This document shows, piece by piece, positions 1-6,833 of a stretch of 33,819 nucleotides of DNA. The notes below the pieces were generated by a model, which saw only the letters and a list, made by a program, of their open reading frames with translations, was not told where the DNA came from and searched no databases. The stretch lies in the IMG/VR virus record IMGVR_UViG_3300020472_000090, positions 1 to 33,819 of that record, one strand, 5' to 3'. The first letter of the stretch is position 1, and every line of letters starts with the position of its first letter. Source of the stretch: a virus. The position numbers and the translations under genes are program-made.

Positions 1-30
1 GCATTTAAAATAAATTAAAATAATTAAGAT

Positions 31-321
31 ATGGCAGATTTAGATATAGATGATATAAAAAAGAAAAAGGTAAATATTTCAATAGAAAACCTAATTATGA
101 TAGCTGTTGGAATTTTTACACTTGTAGGTATGTGGTTTGCACTTCAAGGCGATATTGAAGAAGCAAAGAAACTACCTGAACCAGAGGTTTCAAGAACGGA
201 GTATGATCTGAAAGATCAATTAATTAGAGAAACTATTATGTCAACACAAGAAAAAGTGGAAGATAATGGGGATAAGTTAAAAGAGATTGATGATAAATTA
301 TATGAAATAATAAAGAAATGA
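31..321 (+). CDS. Membrane-anchored coiled-coil protein, possible lysis accessory
   Basis: This 96-residue protein has a charged N terminus (residues 1-16, lysine-rich), one strong transmembrane segment at about residues 19-38, and a charged helical, coiled-coil-like C-terminal half (about 55-94). The layout resembles small membrane-anchored phage proteins such as spanins or holin accessory proteins, but there is no diagnostic motif. It overlaps the next gene by an ATGA junction and heads a run that includes an M15 peptidase and a holin, so a role at the host envelope is inferred from context. Function unproven. Confidence 0.55.
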   Translation: MADLDIDDIKKKKVNISIENLIMIAVGIFTLVGMWFALQGDIEEAKKLPEPEVSRTEYDLKDQLIRETIMSTQEKVEDNGDKLKEIDDKLYEIIKK

Positions 322-635
322 AAAACTTAATATTATCATTGTTTTTGATGTTTAGTGGGTTGTTATACTCCCAAGACATTACACTTGTTCATTTTAATTA
401 TAAATGGAACTCTAGCAATACATATAAAGGTCTTGATAGATTAAGAAACGCAAAAATACAATATGCTTATGTTGAGGATCAATCTGATGCTTTAAAGGGA
501 TCAATTAAAAGTGTTCCAACAATAATGATATACAAAAATGGTAAACCAGTAGGAAAGTTTGAAGCAGGTTTACAAATGAAGATTCTAGTAAGACTAGAGG
601 ATATACAAGAGGAGATTAATAAACACAATGAATAA
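318..635 (+). CDS. Exported thioredoxin-fold protein lacking cysteines
   Basis: The first 19 residues look like a signal peptide (Lys then a Leu/Phe-rich core ending SQ). The rest follows the thioredoxin pattern: a strand TLVHF near 22-26, then the typical cis-proline block SVPTIMIYKNGKPVG at 65-79. The CXXC redox site is absent; the protein contains no cysteine at all, and its position is occupied by W-N-S-S-N. It therefore cannot act as a thiol oxidoreductase and is more likely a periplasmic binding or structural thioredoxin fold. The start overlaps the previous stop (ATGA). Confidence 0.6.
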   Translation: MKNLILSLFLMFSGLLYSQDITLVHFNYKWNSSNTYKGLDRLRNAKIQYAYVEDQSDALKGSIKSVPTIMIYKNGKPVGKFEAGLQMKILVRLEDIQEEINKHNE

Positions 636-777
636 TTTTGAGCCAACAATACTAGGAGTATTAGTATTTGCTATGTCAGTAGCAGAGATAAATGATGTAC
701 TTCAAGTTGTGCTTTTAGTTATGACGATAGTTTATACAGGTTATAAAATTTTAGAATTAATAGATAAAAGAAAATAG
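628..777 (+). CDS. Small two-helix hydrophobic protein (49 aa)
   Basis: ATG at 628 overlaps the end of the thioredoxin-like gene by 8 bases. The 49 residues contain hydrophobic stretches at about 7-17 and 24-37 separated by acidic residues (E-I-N-D), followed by a basic end (D-K-R-K). The size and layout suit a small holin or holin-like membrane peptide in the lysis region. No family was recognised. The tight packing with both neighbours supports it being a real gene. Confidence 0.5.
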   Translation: MNNFEPTILGVLVFAMSVAEINDVLQVVLLVMTIVYTGYKILELIDKRK

Positions 778-779
778 TT

Positions 780-878
780 ATGGTAAGAATATTAAGATGG
801 TTAGCTAACAAGCTAGAAAAATTTAACAACTACATATCAACTAAATGGAACAATTGGTTGAAGAAGATAAAGATGTAA
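780..878 (+). CDS. Tiny basic amphipathic peptide (32 aa)
   Basis: ATG at 780 lies two bases after the preceding stop, and the stop at 876-878 lies three bases before the GTG of the M15 peptidase. The peptide is rich in Trp, Leu and Lys (four Trp, seven Lys), consistent with an amphipathic membrane-binding helix. It fills its slot between genes exactly, the main argument for translation. Function unknown; a lysis accessory role is only a guess. Confidence 0.4.
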   Translation: MVRILRWLANKLEKFNNYISTKWNNWLKKIKM

Positions 879-881
879 TAA

Positions 882-1343
882 GTGGATCGTATAAGTAAAC
901 ATATATCTTATAATGAAGCTATTAAATCAAACACAGCTCTCAGATTAAACATAGACAACTCACCAAGCGAATATCATACAACAAATATGGTTGGTATTGC
1001 TACAAATATATTTGAACCTTTAAGAGAATGGGTTGGTGGTGCAATAAAAATAAACTCTATGTTCAGATCTGAGGAATTAAATAAAGCAATAGGTGGTAGT
1101 TCAAAATCACAACATTGTCAAGGAAGAGCAATTGACTTAGATGATACATTTGGTCATAAAACTAACGCACAAATGTTTCAATATATTAAGGATAACCTAG
1201 ATTTTGACCAACTAATATGGGAGTTTGGTGATGAAAACAATCCAGATTGGGTTCACGTTTCTTATGTTAGTGAGAATGAAAATAGGGGAAGATGCTTAAA
1301 GGCATATAAAGAAAATGGTAAAACAACTTATAGTGTGATATGA
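882..1343 (+). CDS. M15-family peptidase (endolysin candidate)
   Basis: This is a 153-residue zinc D,D- or L,D-peptidase of the M15 family, which cleaves peptide cross-links of peptidoglycan. The family signature SxHxxGxAxD is at residues 76-85 (S-Q-H-C-Q-G-R-A-I-D), giving zinc ligands H78 and D85; the third ligand is H125 in the W-V-H-V motif. The RSEELNKAIGG stretch at 62-72 is also typical. It starts with GTG, three bases after the previous stop. No signal peptide is seen, so release would depend on the holin downstream at 1474. A second M15 enzyme is at 3256-3621. Confidence 0.85.
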   Translation: MDRISKHISYNEAIKSNTALRLNIDNSPSEYHTTNMVGIATNIFEPLREWVGGAIKINSMFRSEELNKAIGGSSKSQHCQGRAIDLDDTFGHKTNAQMFQYIKDNLDFDQLIWEFGDENNPDWVHVSYVSENENRGRCLKAYKENGKTTYSVI

Positions 1344-1351
1344 TAACATCA

Positions 1352-1383
1352 TTAAACGCAATAAGTTCTTAAACATAGTAGGT
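1352..1383 (+). repeat. Two copies of the TTAAACGCARTAGGT element
   Basis: The gap after the M15 peptidase holds TTAAACGCAATAAGT at 1352-1366 and TTAAACATAGTAGGT at 1369-1383, 17 bp apart start to start. The same pair of variants, in the other order and with the same 17-bp spacing, recurs at 30900-30931. These belong to a family also found in arrays at 11525-11633 and 14118-14193. Confidence 0.8.
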
Positions 1384-1387
1384 TAAT

Positions 1388-1477
1388 ATGAAATTTATAC
1401 AAAAGTTATTTAAAAAGATAGAAGATCTTTTGTATGAAAAATATCCACATTTAACAAAACATATGAAAAAGAAATGA
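1388..1477 (+). CDS. Tiny basic peptide (29 aa)
   Basis: ATG at 1388 begins five bases after the second repeat element, and the TGA overlaps the ATG of the holin gene (ATGA at 1474-1477). The peptide is Lys-rich with an amphipathic pattern (FIQKLFKKIEDLLYEKY). The translational coupling geometry with the holin suggests real expression, but no family is recognised. Confidence 0.4.
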   Translation: MKFIQKLFKKIEDLLYEKYPHLTKHMKKK

Positions 1478-1923
1478 GTAAAAAGAAATTGAAAGATACA
1501 GCTGTTGGTAAATTTTTAAGTGGAGCTGGATCTGAAATAATAGGTTCGTTGGGAAATGTACTCCCAGATAAAGGGGTTTTTGGTGTAGTTAAAAACCTTA
1601 TTAAGAAAGATCCTGATCTACCTTTAGAAGATAAAGAAAGAGCATTAGCATTATTACAGCAAGATACAATAGAAATGGAAGAAGTATCTAAACGCTGGGC
1701 GAGTGATATGCAGTCGGATTCGTGGTTGTCTAAAAACACAAGACCACTCGCTTTAATATTTTTAACTATTTCTATGGTATTATTAATATTTGTTGATTCA
1801 ATGGGGGTAAATTTTGATGTTGATAGTGGATGGGTAGATCTTTTAAAGTCACTGCTTATTACAGTCTATGTAGCATATTTCGGTTCCAGGGGTGCTGAGA
1901 AGTTTAAAACTATTAGCAAGTAG
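1474..1923 (+). CDS. Holin of the 3TM / gene-transfer-agent type
   Basis: The 149-residue protein has a long soluble N-terminal part (1-85), then the motif W-L-S-K-N-T-R-P-L-A at about 84-93, followed by hydrophobic segments at about 91-108 and 120-137 and a G-S-R-G-A-E-K-F end. This layout matches the 3TM holin family found in gene transfer agents and many phages, whose members form pores that let the endolysin reach peptidoglycan. Its position just downstream of the M15 peptidase supports the role. It overlaps the preceding 29-aa gene (ATGA) and the following GTG-started gene by one base. Confidence 0.75.
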   Translation: MSKKKLKDTAVGKFLSGAGSEIIGSLGNVLPDKGVFGVVKNLIKKDPDLPLEDKERALALLQQDTIEMEEVSKRWASDMQSDSWLSKNTRPLALIFLTISMVLLIFVDSMGVNFDVDSGWVDLLKSLLITVYVAYFGSRGAEKFKTISK

Positions 1924-2063
1924 TGGCAAGGGTAAAAAGACCAAAAGTATTTATTTATATCCCACCAAGAAGAAAAAAGCGACCTGGAGTACACTCTAAA
2001 AATGCTTCTAAAGGTCAAAATGGTTACAAAAAAAAATATAGAGGACAAGGTAAAAAAAGATAA
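1923..2063 (+). CDS. Small highly basic protein (46 aa)
   Basis: GTG at 1923 shares its first base with the stop of the holin gene. The 46 residues are extremely basic: P-P-R-R-K-K-R-P-G-V-H-S-K-N-A in the middle and a tail of K-K-K-Y-R-G-Q-G-K-K-R. It ends three bases before the next start. Such a protein could bind nucleic acid or acidic polymers. I have an impression that similar RPGVHSKN-type peptides recur in Bacteroidetes phages, but cannot verify it. Confidence 0.5.
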   Translation: MARVKRPKVFIYIPPRRKKRPGVHSKNASKGQNGYKKKYRGQGKKR

Positions 2064-2066
2064 TTT

Positions 2067-2429
2067 ATGGATATAAACCACAGAGGTTGTATTGCAGAAT
2101 ATAAATTTGCAAATGAGTGTATGGAAAGGGGAATTGAAGTTTCTTTTCCTTTATTACATTCTTCAATTTATGATTGTATTATTGATTATAAAGGTAAACT
2201 TTTAAAGATACAAGTAAAGTCAACTGGTAAAGATTTAGCTAAGAATAGAAGCACTGTACAAGTATCTTTTCACGGTAATTATCCAAAAGATAAAGTAGAT
2301 TACTTTGCTATATATGTTGATCTTTATAAAGGGTTCTTTATTTTTAAAAACAATGGATCTCAACAAAGTATTAGGTTAAGTATGGATAATGCAAATTCTA
2401 AATACTATAATAACTTTATCTTTGACTAA
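2067..2429 (+). CDS. PD-(D/E)XK endonuclease-like protein
   Basis: The 120-residue protein carries the signature of the PD-(D/E)XK nuclease fold: E11 in the first helix (A-E-Y-K-F-A), D36 in Y-D-C-I-I-D, and Q49-V-K51 in place of ExK. The Q-x-K variant with an N-terminal Glu helix is typical of the group I intron endonuclease / archaeal Holliday-junction-resolvase-like branch (PDDEXK_5-like). The substrate is unknown; a structure-specific or nicking DNase is plausible. It lies between the basic protein and the Mom-like gene. Confidence 0.65.
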   Translation: MDINHRGCIAEYKFANECMERGIEVSFPLLHSSIYDCIIDYKGKLLKIQVKSTGKDLAKNRSTVQVSFHGNYPKDKVDYFAIYVDLYKGFFIFKNNGSQQSIRLSMDNANSKYYNNFIFD

Positions 2430-2587
2430 TTAAAAAAGAAAAGAAAGAAAAAGTAACCAAAAAGAAAGAAAAGAAAAAGTCCTGGTAGAAAAAGAAAATT
2501 CAATAGTTATCTGATCCAACAATATTTCTATTGAAGTTTGTAACTTTTTTTGTAGATTTACAACTACATTGACGCAAATATACAAAA
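2430..2587 (+). promoter_or_regulatory. Intergenic region with candidate Bacteroidetes promoter
   Basis: About 80 bp of nearly pure A/G on the plus strand (2430-2510) contains no complete reading frame with a start codon. It is followed by a candidate promoter: TTG at 2531-2533 and TAGATTTA at 2553-2560, separated by 19 bp. This has one mismatch to the Bacteroidetes -7 consensus TAnnTTTG. Transcription would start near 2567, upstream of the Mom-like gene at 2588. Confidence 0.45.
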
Positions 2588-3256
2588 ATGGATGATATAA
2601 AAAATTTTAATGTTAGGTCAATTAACAAAGATCAAACTAAAGAGTGGTTAAGGTATAAGCATTATGCTAAAAGAATACCACCTATGAGTTATACATTTGG
2701 TTTGTTTAATGATAAAGAATTAATTGGTGTTTGTACTTATGGAACTCCTATATCTAAAGAATTGTGTAATAATGCTTGTGGCGAAAAATATAGAGATTGC
2801 GTCATTGAACTTAATAGGTTGGTTGTAGAAGACAATTTGCCAAAGAATAGTTTATCTTTTTTTGTAAGTCAAACATTTTTTTTATTACCTAAACCTAAAA
2901 TCATTGTAAGTTATGCTGATACAAAACAAAATCATACAGGATATATATATCAAGCTACTAATTGGATCTACACTGGCTTAACACAAAAGAATTATGATTG
3001 GAAATTAAAAGGTACAAATAAACATAGTAGGACACTTAATGGTCAATATAATGCAGAGTATATGAGTAATCACCCTGATAGGTTTGAAAAAGTTGCTAGA
3101 TCTCAAAAGCATAGATATTTTATGATTTTAGCTAGTAAGAAATTGAGGAATAATTTAATCAAAAATTTAGGTTACCCTAAACAACCCTATCCTAAAGGAG
3201 ATAATAAAAGGTATGATTCTAGTTATAAAATAACAAAACAATTAAATATGTTTTAA
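2588..3256 (+). CDS. Mom-like adenine modification protein (GNAT-type fold)
   Basis: The 222-residue protein matches the pattern of the Mom family, acyltransferase-fold enzymes that in phage Mu convert adenine to a carbamoylmethyl-type adenine and so block restriction enzymes. Visible features are K-H-Y-A-K-R-I-P at 24-31, GVCTYG at 47-52, the ELNRL strand at 74-78, and the block S-Y-A-D at 108-111 followed by H116, G118, Y119, Y121, A123, N125. It ends one base into the next gene (TAATG). Unlike Mu, no com-like gene is adjacent. Family recognition is by motif pattern only; a generic GNAT is the main alternative. Confidence 0.65.
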   Translation: MDDIKNFNVRSINKDQTKEWLRYKHYAKRIPPMSYTFGLFNDKELIGVCTYGTPISKELCNNACGEKYRDCVIELNRLVVEDNLPKNSLSFFVSQTFFLLPKPKIIVSYADTKQNHTGYIYQATNWIYTGLTQKNYDWKLKGTNKHSRTLNGQYNAEYMSNHPDRFEKVARSQKHRYFMILASKKLRNNLIKNLGYPKQPYPKGDNKRYDSSYKITKQLNMF

Positions 3257-3621
3257 TGGAAGACTTGAGGTATTTTACATTCGATGAATTTGATTCTCCT
3301 GATTATCCAGGTAGTGGTGAAAAGTTTATGGATCGTGAATTTGTTTATTGTTTAGATGAAGCGAGAGATATTGCAGGAATACAATTTAAAATAATATCAG
3401 GTTATAGAACTCCACAAGAAAATTTAAAGTCAGGAGGTCTATCAAACTCTAGTCATCTTATTGGTAGAGCAGCTGATATACATTGTACTCACATAGGGAA
3501 AAGATTAAAAATAATTGAAGCACTTTCAATGGTTGGTTTTCAAAGGTTTGGAATAGCAAAAGATTATATTCACGTAGACAATGACGATCAAAAACCTAAT
3601 TCAATTTGGTTATATTCGTAA
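3256..3621 (+). CDS. Second M15 peptidase (Peptidase_M15_3-like)
   Basis: The 121-residue protein opens with YFTFDEFDSPD and has G-Y-R-T at 49-52, followed by the zinc motif S-S-H-L-I-G-R-A-A-D at 65-74 (ligands H67 and D74) and I-H-V-D at 105-108 (H106). This is the compact M15 type common in phages. Cleavage of peptidoglycan stem peptides is expected. It sits with the Mom-like gene and not the holin, and has little sequence in common with the first M15 protein, so the two are probably not recent duplicates. The start overlaps the previous stop. Confidence 0.85.
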   Translation: MEDLRYFTFDEFDSPDYPGSGEKFMDREFVYCLDEARDIAGIQFKIISGYRTPQENLKSGGLSNSSHLIGRAADIHCTHIGKRLKIIEALSMVGFQRFGIAKDYIHVDNDDQKPNSIWLYS

Positions 3622-3637
3622 ATTTTATATATATTTG
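3605..3637 (+). promoter_or_regulatory. Strong Bacteroidetes-type promoter for the replication operon
   Basis: TTTG at 3605-3608 and TATATTTG at 3630-3637 are separated by 21 bp, matching the host consensus TTTG / 19-21 bp / TAnnTTTG. The -33 box lies inside the end of the M15 gene. Transcription would begin near 3644, just ahead of the ERF gene at 3656, so this is probably the main early promoter for the replication genes. Confidence 0.7.
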
Positions 3638-3655
3638 TTGTAAATTAAATTTATA

Positions 3656-4219
3656 ATGAATATTACAGAAAAGTTATTAGCAATTCAAAGTGAACTTAAA
3701 GCACCAAAGAATCAATATAATTCTTTTGGTAAGTATAAATATAGGAGTGCAGAGGACATTCTTGAAGCTATAAAGCCACTTACAATTAAATACAAACTTA
3801 CTTTAAAAATGAGTGATGAACTTAAAATGTTAGGCGATCACTTGTTTATTGAAGCAACCGCGAGGTTAGTAGATTGTGATTCTATGGAAACACAAATAGA
3901 ATCATCAGCTCAAGCAGTATTAGACTTTACTGCTAAAGGGATGCAACACCCACAAAGAACAGGTGCTGCTTCATCTTATGCTAAAAAATATGCTCTTGGT
4001 AATTTGTTTCTATTAGATGACACGAAAGATTCTGATGCAACAAATACCCATAATAAAGCAGAAAAAAAAAGCATAGATAATAATAAGCCACTTTTAGAAT
4101 CAAATACAAATGCTTTTGTTAAAGCTATGGAGTTTCTAAAAAATGGTGGGGAAATAGATAAAATTAGAGAGAAATATAGAGTATCTCTAGCATTAGAAAA
4201 AGAACTTTTAAATCAATAA
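3656..4219 (+). CDS. erf: ERF-family single-strand annealing protein
   Basis: The 187-residue protein matches the ERF recombinase family, ring-forming proteins that anneal complementary single strands during phage recombination and genome circularisation. Visible family features are N-S-F-G-K-Y-K-Y-R at 22-30, the E-D-I-L-E-A-I-K-P helix after it, and the highly conserved G-A-A-S-S-Y-A-K-K-Y-A-L near 102-113, followed by D-D-T-K-D-S-D-A. The C-terminal part is a lysine-rich linker and a short helical end. It is the first gene after the promoter at 3605-3637 and is followed by an SSB-like gene. Confidence 0.85.
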   Translation: MNITEKLLAIQSELKAPKNQYNSFGKYKYRSAEDILEAIKPLTIKYKLTLKMSDELKMLGDHLFIEATARLVDCDSMETQIESSAQAVLDFTAKGMQHPQRTGAASSYAKKYALGNLFLLDDTKDSDATNTHNKAEKKSIDNNKPLLESNTNAFVKAMEFLKNGGEIDKIREKYRVSLALEKELLNQ

Positions 4220-4223
4220 TAAT

Positions 4224-4484
4224 ATGAGTGTACTAGCAAGTATTGGTATAAAGGGTAAAGATGGTAATTATAAAAATTACACTATATCTATATCTGATTA
4301 TACAAACGATTATGGACAAAATGTTTCTATGTATGAGGAACAAACCAAAGAGGAAAGAGATAACAATTCTCCAAAAAAATACATTGGCAATGGCAAAGTT
4401 TTTTGGACTGATGGTAAAGTCCAAGTTGCAGAAAAGCAAGTTGAAACCACTACAAGTGAAAAGGAAGAAGACTTACCTTTTTAA
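4224..4484 (+). CDS. Small single-stranded DNA-binding protein with DLPF tail
   Basis: The 86-residue protein begins with beta-strand-like segments (about 3-23), has a central K-K-Y-I-G-N-G-K-V-F-W-T-D-G-K strand pair, and ends in an acidic tail closing with E-E-D-L-P-F. The acidic D-x-P-F tip is the hallmark of bacterial SSB proteins, where it recruits partner repair and replication proteins. The length is half that of a full SSB, so it would be a minimal binding domain. Its place between ERF and the RecA-fold ATPase supports a single-strand-binding role. Confidence 0.6.
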   Translation: MSVLASIGIKGKDGNYKNYTISISDYTNDYGQNVSMYEEQTKEERDNNSPKKYIGNGKVFWTDGKVQVAEKQVETTTSEKEEDLPF

Positions 4485-4523
4485 CGAGTAGTTTGTTATT
4501 TTAATTAGTTTTATATAAGTGTA

Positions 4524-4552
4524 GGGGGGATGTAGTGTTCCCCCTTTTTTTT
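4524..4552 (+). terminator. Rho-independent terminator after the SSB-like gene
   Basis: GGGGGA at 4525-4530 pairs perfectly with TCCCCC at 4539-4544 over an 8-base loop, followed by eight T residues (4545-4552). This is a classic intrinsic terminator. The next ATG starts at 4553 with no spacer, so downstream genes depend on read-through or an unseen promoter. Confidence 0.85.
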
Positions 4553-4912
4553 ATGGAAGAAGTAATAATAGATAAAGAAGAATTAGAGATCCTACAACAA
4601 AAATCAATTATGTTGGAAAATATGTCAGCTTGGTTTGTAAGCTATGTATTTGATAAATACCAATACACAATTAAAGATATTACCCCTTTTTTTATTTATT
4701 GGTTTTTTATTAACAAGTTAGAAAAAGCTATAACTTTTTCATCGGAAGAACATTATGCTAATTTAAAAACAAATATATTTGCATTTAACATAGCTAATGG
4801 AAATGACAACGAAGATCTAGATGAACTTATGGATCTAATAAAACAAGAAGTTAATAATACTATAAATGCAGAAGACTCAAAAATCAAAACAAGCAATAAA
4901 GAAAAAGTTTGA
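4553..4912 (+). CDS. Hypothetical protein in the replication operon (119 aa)
   Basis: I place the start at ATG 4553. An upstream in-frame GTG at 4535 lies inside the terminator loop and would add residues encoded by the T tract, so it is unlikely. The protein is mostly helical, with an aromatic-rich hydrophobic stretch at about 45-57 (FFIYWFFINK) and an acidic N-terminal helix (EEVIIDKEELEIL). No family is recognised. The last 47 bases overlap the RecA-fold ATPase gene. Confidence 0.55.
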   Translation: MEEVIIDKEELEILQQKSIMLENMSAWFVSYVFDKYQYTIKDITPFFIYWFFINKLEKAITFSSEEHYANLKTNIFAFNIANGNDNEDLDELMDLIKQEVNNTINAEDSKIKTSNKEKV

Positions 4913-5684
4913 GAAGATACTTGAAGAAAGTTATGTTGATGCAAATGAAATTATTAAAGAACCTCCTGTAGCATTATCAAAAGGTTTAACTCAAAGTGGC
5001 GAACACATCCCAATAGGAACTTATGGCAATTTTAGTTTTATTGCAGCAGGTCCTAAAAGTAAAAAAACATTTTTAGTAAGTTTATTAGCATCAGCCTATA
5101 TGGGATCTCACGAAACATATGTAAAAGATATTCGTGGGTTTAGGGGGAATAAAAAAGTTGTTCATTATGACACGGAACAATCAAGATACCACGCACAAAA
5201 AACATTTAATAGGGTACATAGAATGTGTAAGGATGCAAGTGATTATATTCCATTTGCTTTAAGACAATATAGCCCAGAGGAAAGATTAGAGTTTATAGAT
5301 TGGCATATTAATACTATTGATAATTTAGGTTTAGTTATCATTGATGGTGTTGCTGATCTACTTAATGATATAAATGATTTAGAGAAGTCCAATAAAGTTA
5401 TTCATTATTTAATGAAATGGACATTAAATTTAAACATACATATCATTACTGTTATTCATAGTAATTTTTATAATTCAAAAGCAACTGGTCATTTAGGATC
5501 ATTCTTAGAGAAGAAGACTGAAACTCAAATAGGATTGACGGTTGACTCAAGTAATTCAAATGTTGTTTTAGTGGAATGTAAAAGAAGTAGGGGGTTTCCA
5601 TTTAAGAGTTTTTATTTTGAAGTAAGACAAAATCTCCCAATGATACTTGAAGACCTTAATAAAAAAAATAACTTTCCATTTTGA
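4866..5684 (+). CDS. RecA-fold ATPase (AAA_25 / RepA-type replicative helicase-like)
   Basis: The 272-residue protein has a Walker A variant A-G-P-K-S-K-K-T at 61-68 (K67), D-T-E-Q at 102-105, a Walker B strand L-V-I-I-D at 156-160, and a sensor-like T-V-I-H-S at 195-199. This is the pattern of RepA/DnaB-related RecA-fold ATPases in many phage replication modules, where they act as a helicase or loader. Its neighbours (ERF, SSB-like, RusA) fit. It overlaps the previous gene by 47 bases and the next by four (TTGA). Confidence 0.75.
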   Translation: MQKTQKSKQAIKKKFEKILEESYVDANEIIKEPPVALSKGLTQSGEHIPIGTYGNFSFIAAGPKSKKTFLVSLLASAYMGSHETYVKDIRGFRGNKKVVHYDTEQSRYHAQKTFNRVHRMCKDASDYIPFALRQYSPEERLEFIDWHINTIDNLGLVIIDGVADLLNDINDLEKSNKVIHYLMKWTLNLNIHIITVIHSNFYNSKATGHLGSFLEKKTETQIGLTVDSSNSNVVLVECKRSRGFPFKSFYFEVRQNLPMILEDLNKKNNFPF

Positions 5685-6097
5685 TTTTAACTTTAGAATA
5701 TAATATTCGACCACTAGCACACCAATCTTTTAGAATTGGTAGGAATGGAATAAAGTACAAACCAAAAAAAGTTAAAGATTATCAAAACATTATACAGATC
5801 TTAACAATAGAACAATTACCCAAAGATTTTAATATAATACCTAGTGGCTCTACAATTTTTGTAAATTACATAGAGTATATATATGCCTACCCAAAGAGTA
5901 TGGCTAAATATAAAAGGGAAAAGAAGCAATTTAAGACAACCAAACCTGATTTACAAGATAACCTTAACAAAGCATTTTTCGATGCGTTAGAGGGGTTAAT
6001 ATATGAACAAGATCAAAATATTGTGGTTATAAATAAGATGAGTAAGTTTTATGGTGAGTTCGACAAGATAAAGGTTCAATTTGAATATATTATATGA
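5681..6097 (+). CDS. rusA: RusA-type Holliday junction resolvase
   Basis: The 138-residue protein carries the RusA pattern T-K-P-D-L-Q-D-N at 87-94 followed by K97, D101-A-L-E-G and E-Q-D-Q-N-I at 109-114. In this family the conserved aspartates (here D90, D93, D111) coordinate metal and cut four-way junctions made during recombination and packaging. TTG at 5681 is the likely start, overlapping the previous TGA; no ATG occurs near the N terminus. The length is close to the E. coli enzyme (about 120 residues). Confidence 0.85.
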   Translation: MILTLEYNIRPLAHQSFRIGRNGIKYKPKKVKDYQNIIQILTIEQLPKDFNIIPSGSTIFVNYIEYIYAYPKSMAKYKREKKQFKTTKPDLQDNLNKAFFDALEGLIYEQDQNIVVINKMSKFYGEFDKIKVQFEYII

Positions 6098-6237
6098 CTA
6101 TACAATTTGAGTGGATTAAGGGCTTTATTATAGGTATTGATTATGTAGAAGACATAGAGATACTACCAGATGAGTTTGCTGATTTGTTGAGAATACATTT
6201 AGGCATTTTATGGATCAATATATTTTTTATAAGATGA
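6094..6237 (+). CDS. Small acidic/hydrophobic protein (47 aa)
   Basis: ATG at 6094 overlaps the RusA stop (ATGA), and the reading frame runs 28 bases into the sigma-like gene. The 47 residues read F-E-W-I-K-G-F-I-I-G-I-D-Y-V-E-D near the N terminus and end in a hydrophobic segment. The ATGA junction and the otherwise empty 112-bp space support a real gene. No family is recognised. Confidence 0.45.
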   Translation: MTIQFEWIKGFIIGIDYVEDIEILPDEFADLLRIHLGILWINIFFIR

Positions 6238-6833
6238 TGGAAATGTTAGCTAAATATCATCATTTGTGGGTAGCTATGGGAATATCTATTGGAATAAGGA
6301 GAGATTTAGTAGAAGATTTTGTGCAAGAAATGTATTTGCGACTTAATAAATACATAAAGAATCCAAATAAAATAATGTATAATGATAAAGAACCTAATAA
6401 GTTTTACATATATGTTACAATAAAAAATTTATGGAACACTTATCTTAAAGATAAAGCTAAACATCGTATGATGAGTATAGATGATATAGATGTTGTTTAT
6501 GAACTTGTAGATAATTCAAGTAGCTTACCTGAGAAGTTTAATAAAGAGAAAGCACAAGACATTTTAATAAATAACATTCATAGCGAAGTAGATAATTGGG
6601 ATAGATGGTACGATCAGAAGTTATTTAAAGTGTATTATGAGACTGATATAAGTATGAGAAAACTAGCTAAAGACTCTCGCATATCAGTAACATCAATATT
6701 CAATAGTTGTAAGAACTACAAAGAAATATTAAATTCAAAGTTTTCAGAGGATTTCCAAGATTATATAAATGGGGATTTTCATTTAATTAAAAATAAAGAT
6801 TATGAGCAAAATTCCAAACAAACCAAAAGATAA
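6210..6833 (+). CDS. Sigma-70-like (ECF-type) transcription factor
   Basis: The 207-residue protein has a region-2-like segment with D-L-V-E-D-F-V-Q-E-M-Y-L-R-L at 32-45 and a K-N-L-W-N-T-Y-L-K-D-K-A-K helix near 72-84, then a region-4-like helix-turn-helix at about 148-172 (S-M-R-K-L-A-K-D-S-R-I-S-V-T-S-I-F-N). This layout is that of short sigma factors. It may direct host RNA polymerase to phage middle or late promoters; the motif pool upstream of structural genes is a candidate target. The N terminus overlaps the 47-aa gene and the C terminus the next gene. Confidence 0.65.
   Translation: MDQYIFYKMMEMLAKYHHLWVAMGISIGIRRDLVEDFVQEMYLRLNKYIKNPNKIMYNDKEPNKFYIYVTIKNLWNTYLKDKAKHRMMSIDDIDVVYELVDNSSSLPEKFNKEKAQDILINNIHSEVDNWDRWYDQKLFKVYYETDISMRKLAKDSRISVTSIFNSCKNYKEILNSKFSEDFQDYINGDFHLIKNKDYEQNSKQTKR

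Noticed and set aside
1410-1739. Minus-strand reading frame of 109 codons
   Set aside because: It lies opposite the holin gene, has no neighbours on its strand and looks like a shadow frame of that gene.
4261-4491. Second plus frame inside the SSB-like gene
   Set aside because: Lys/Leu-rich frame fully inside the SSB-like gene, which has the credible D-L-P-F end; a shadow.
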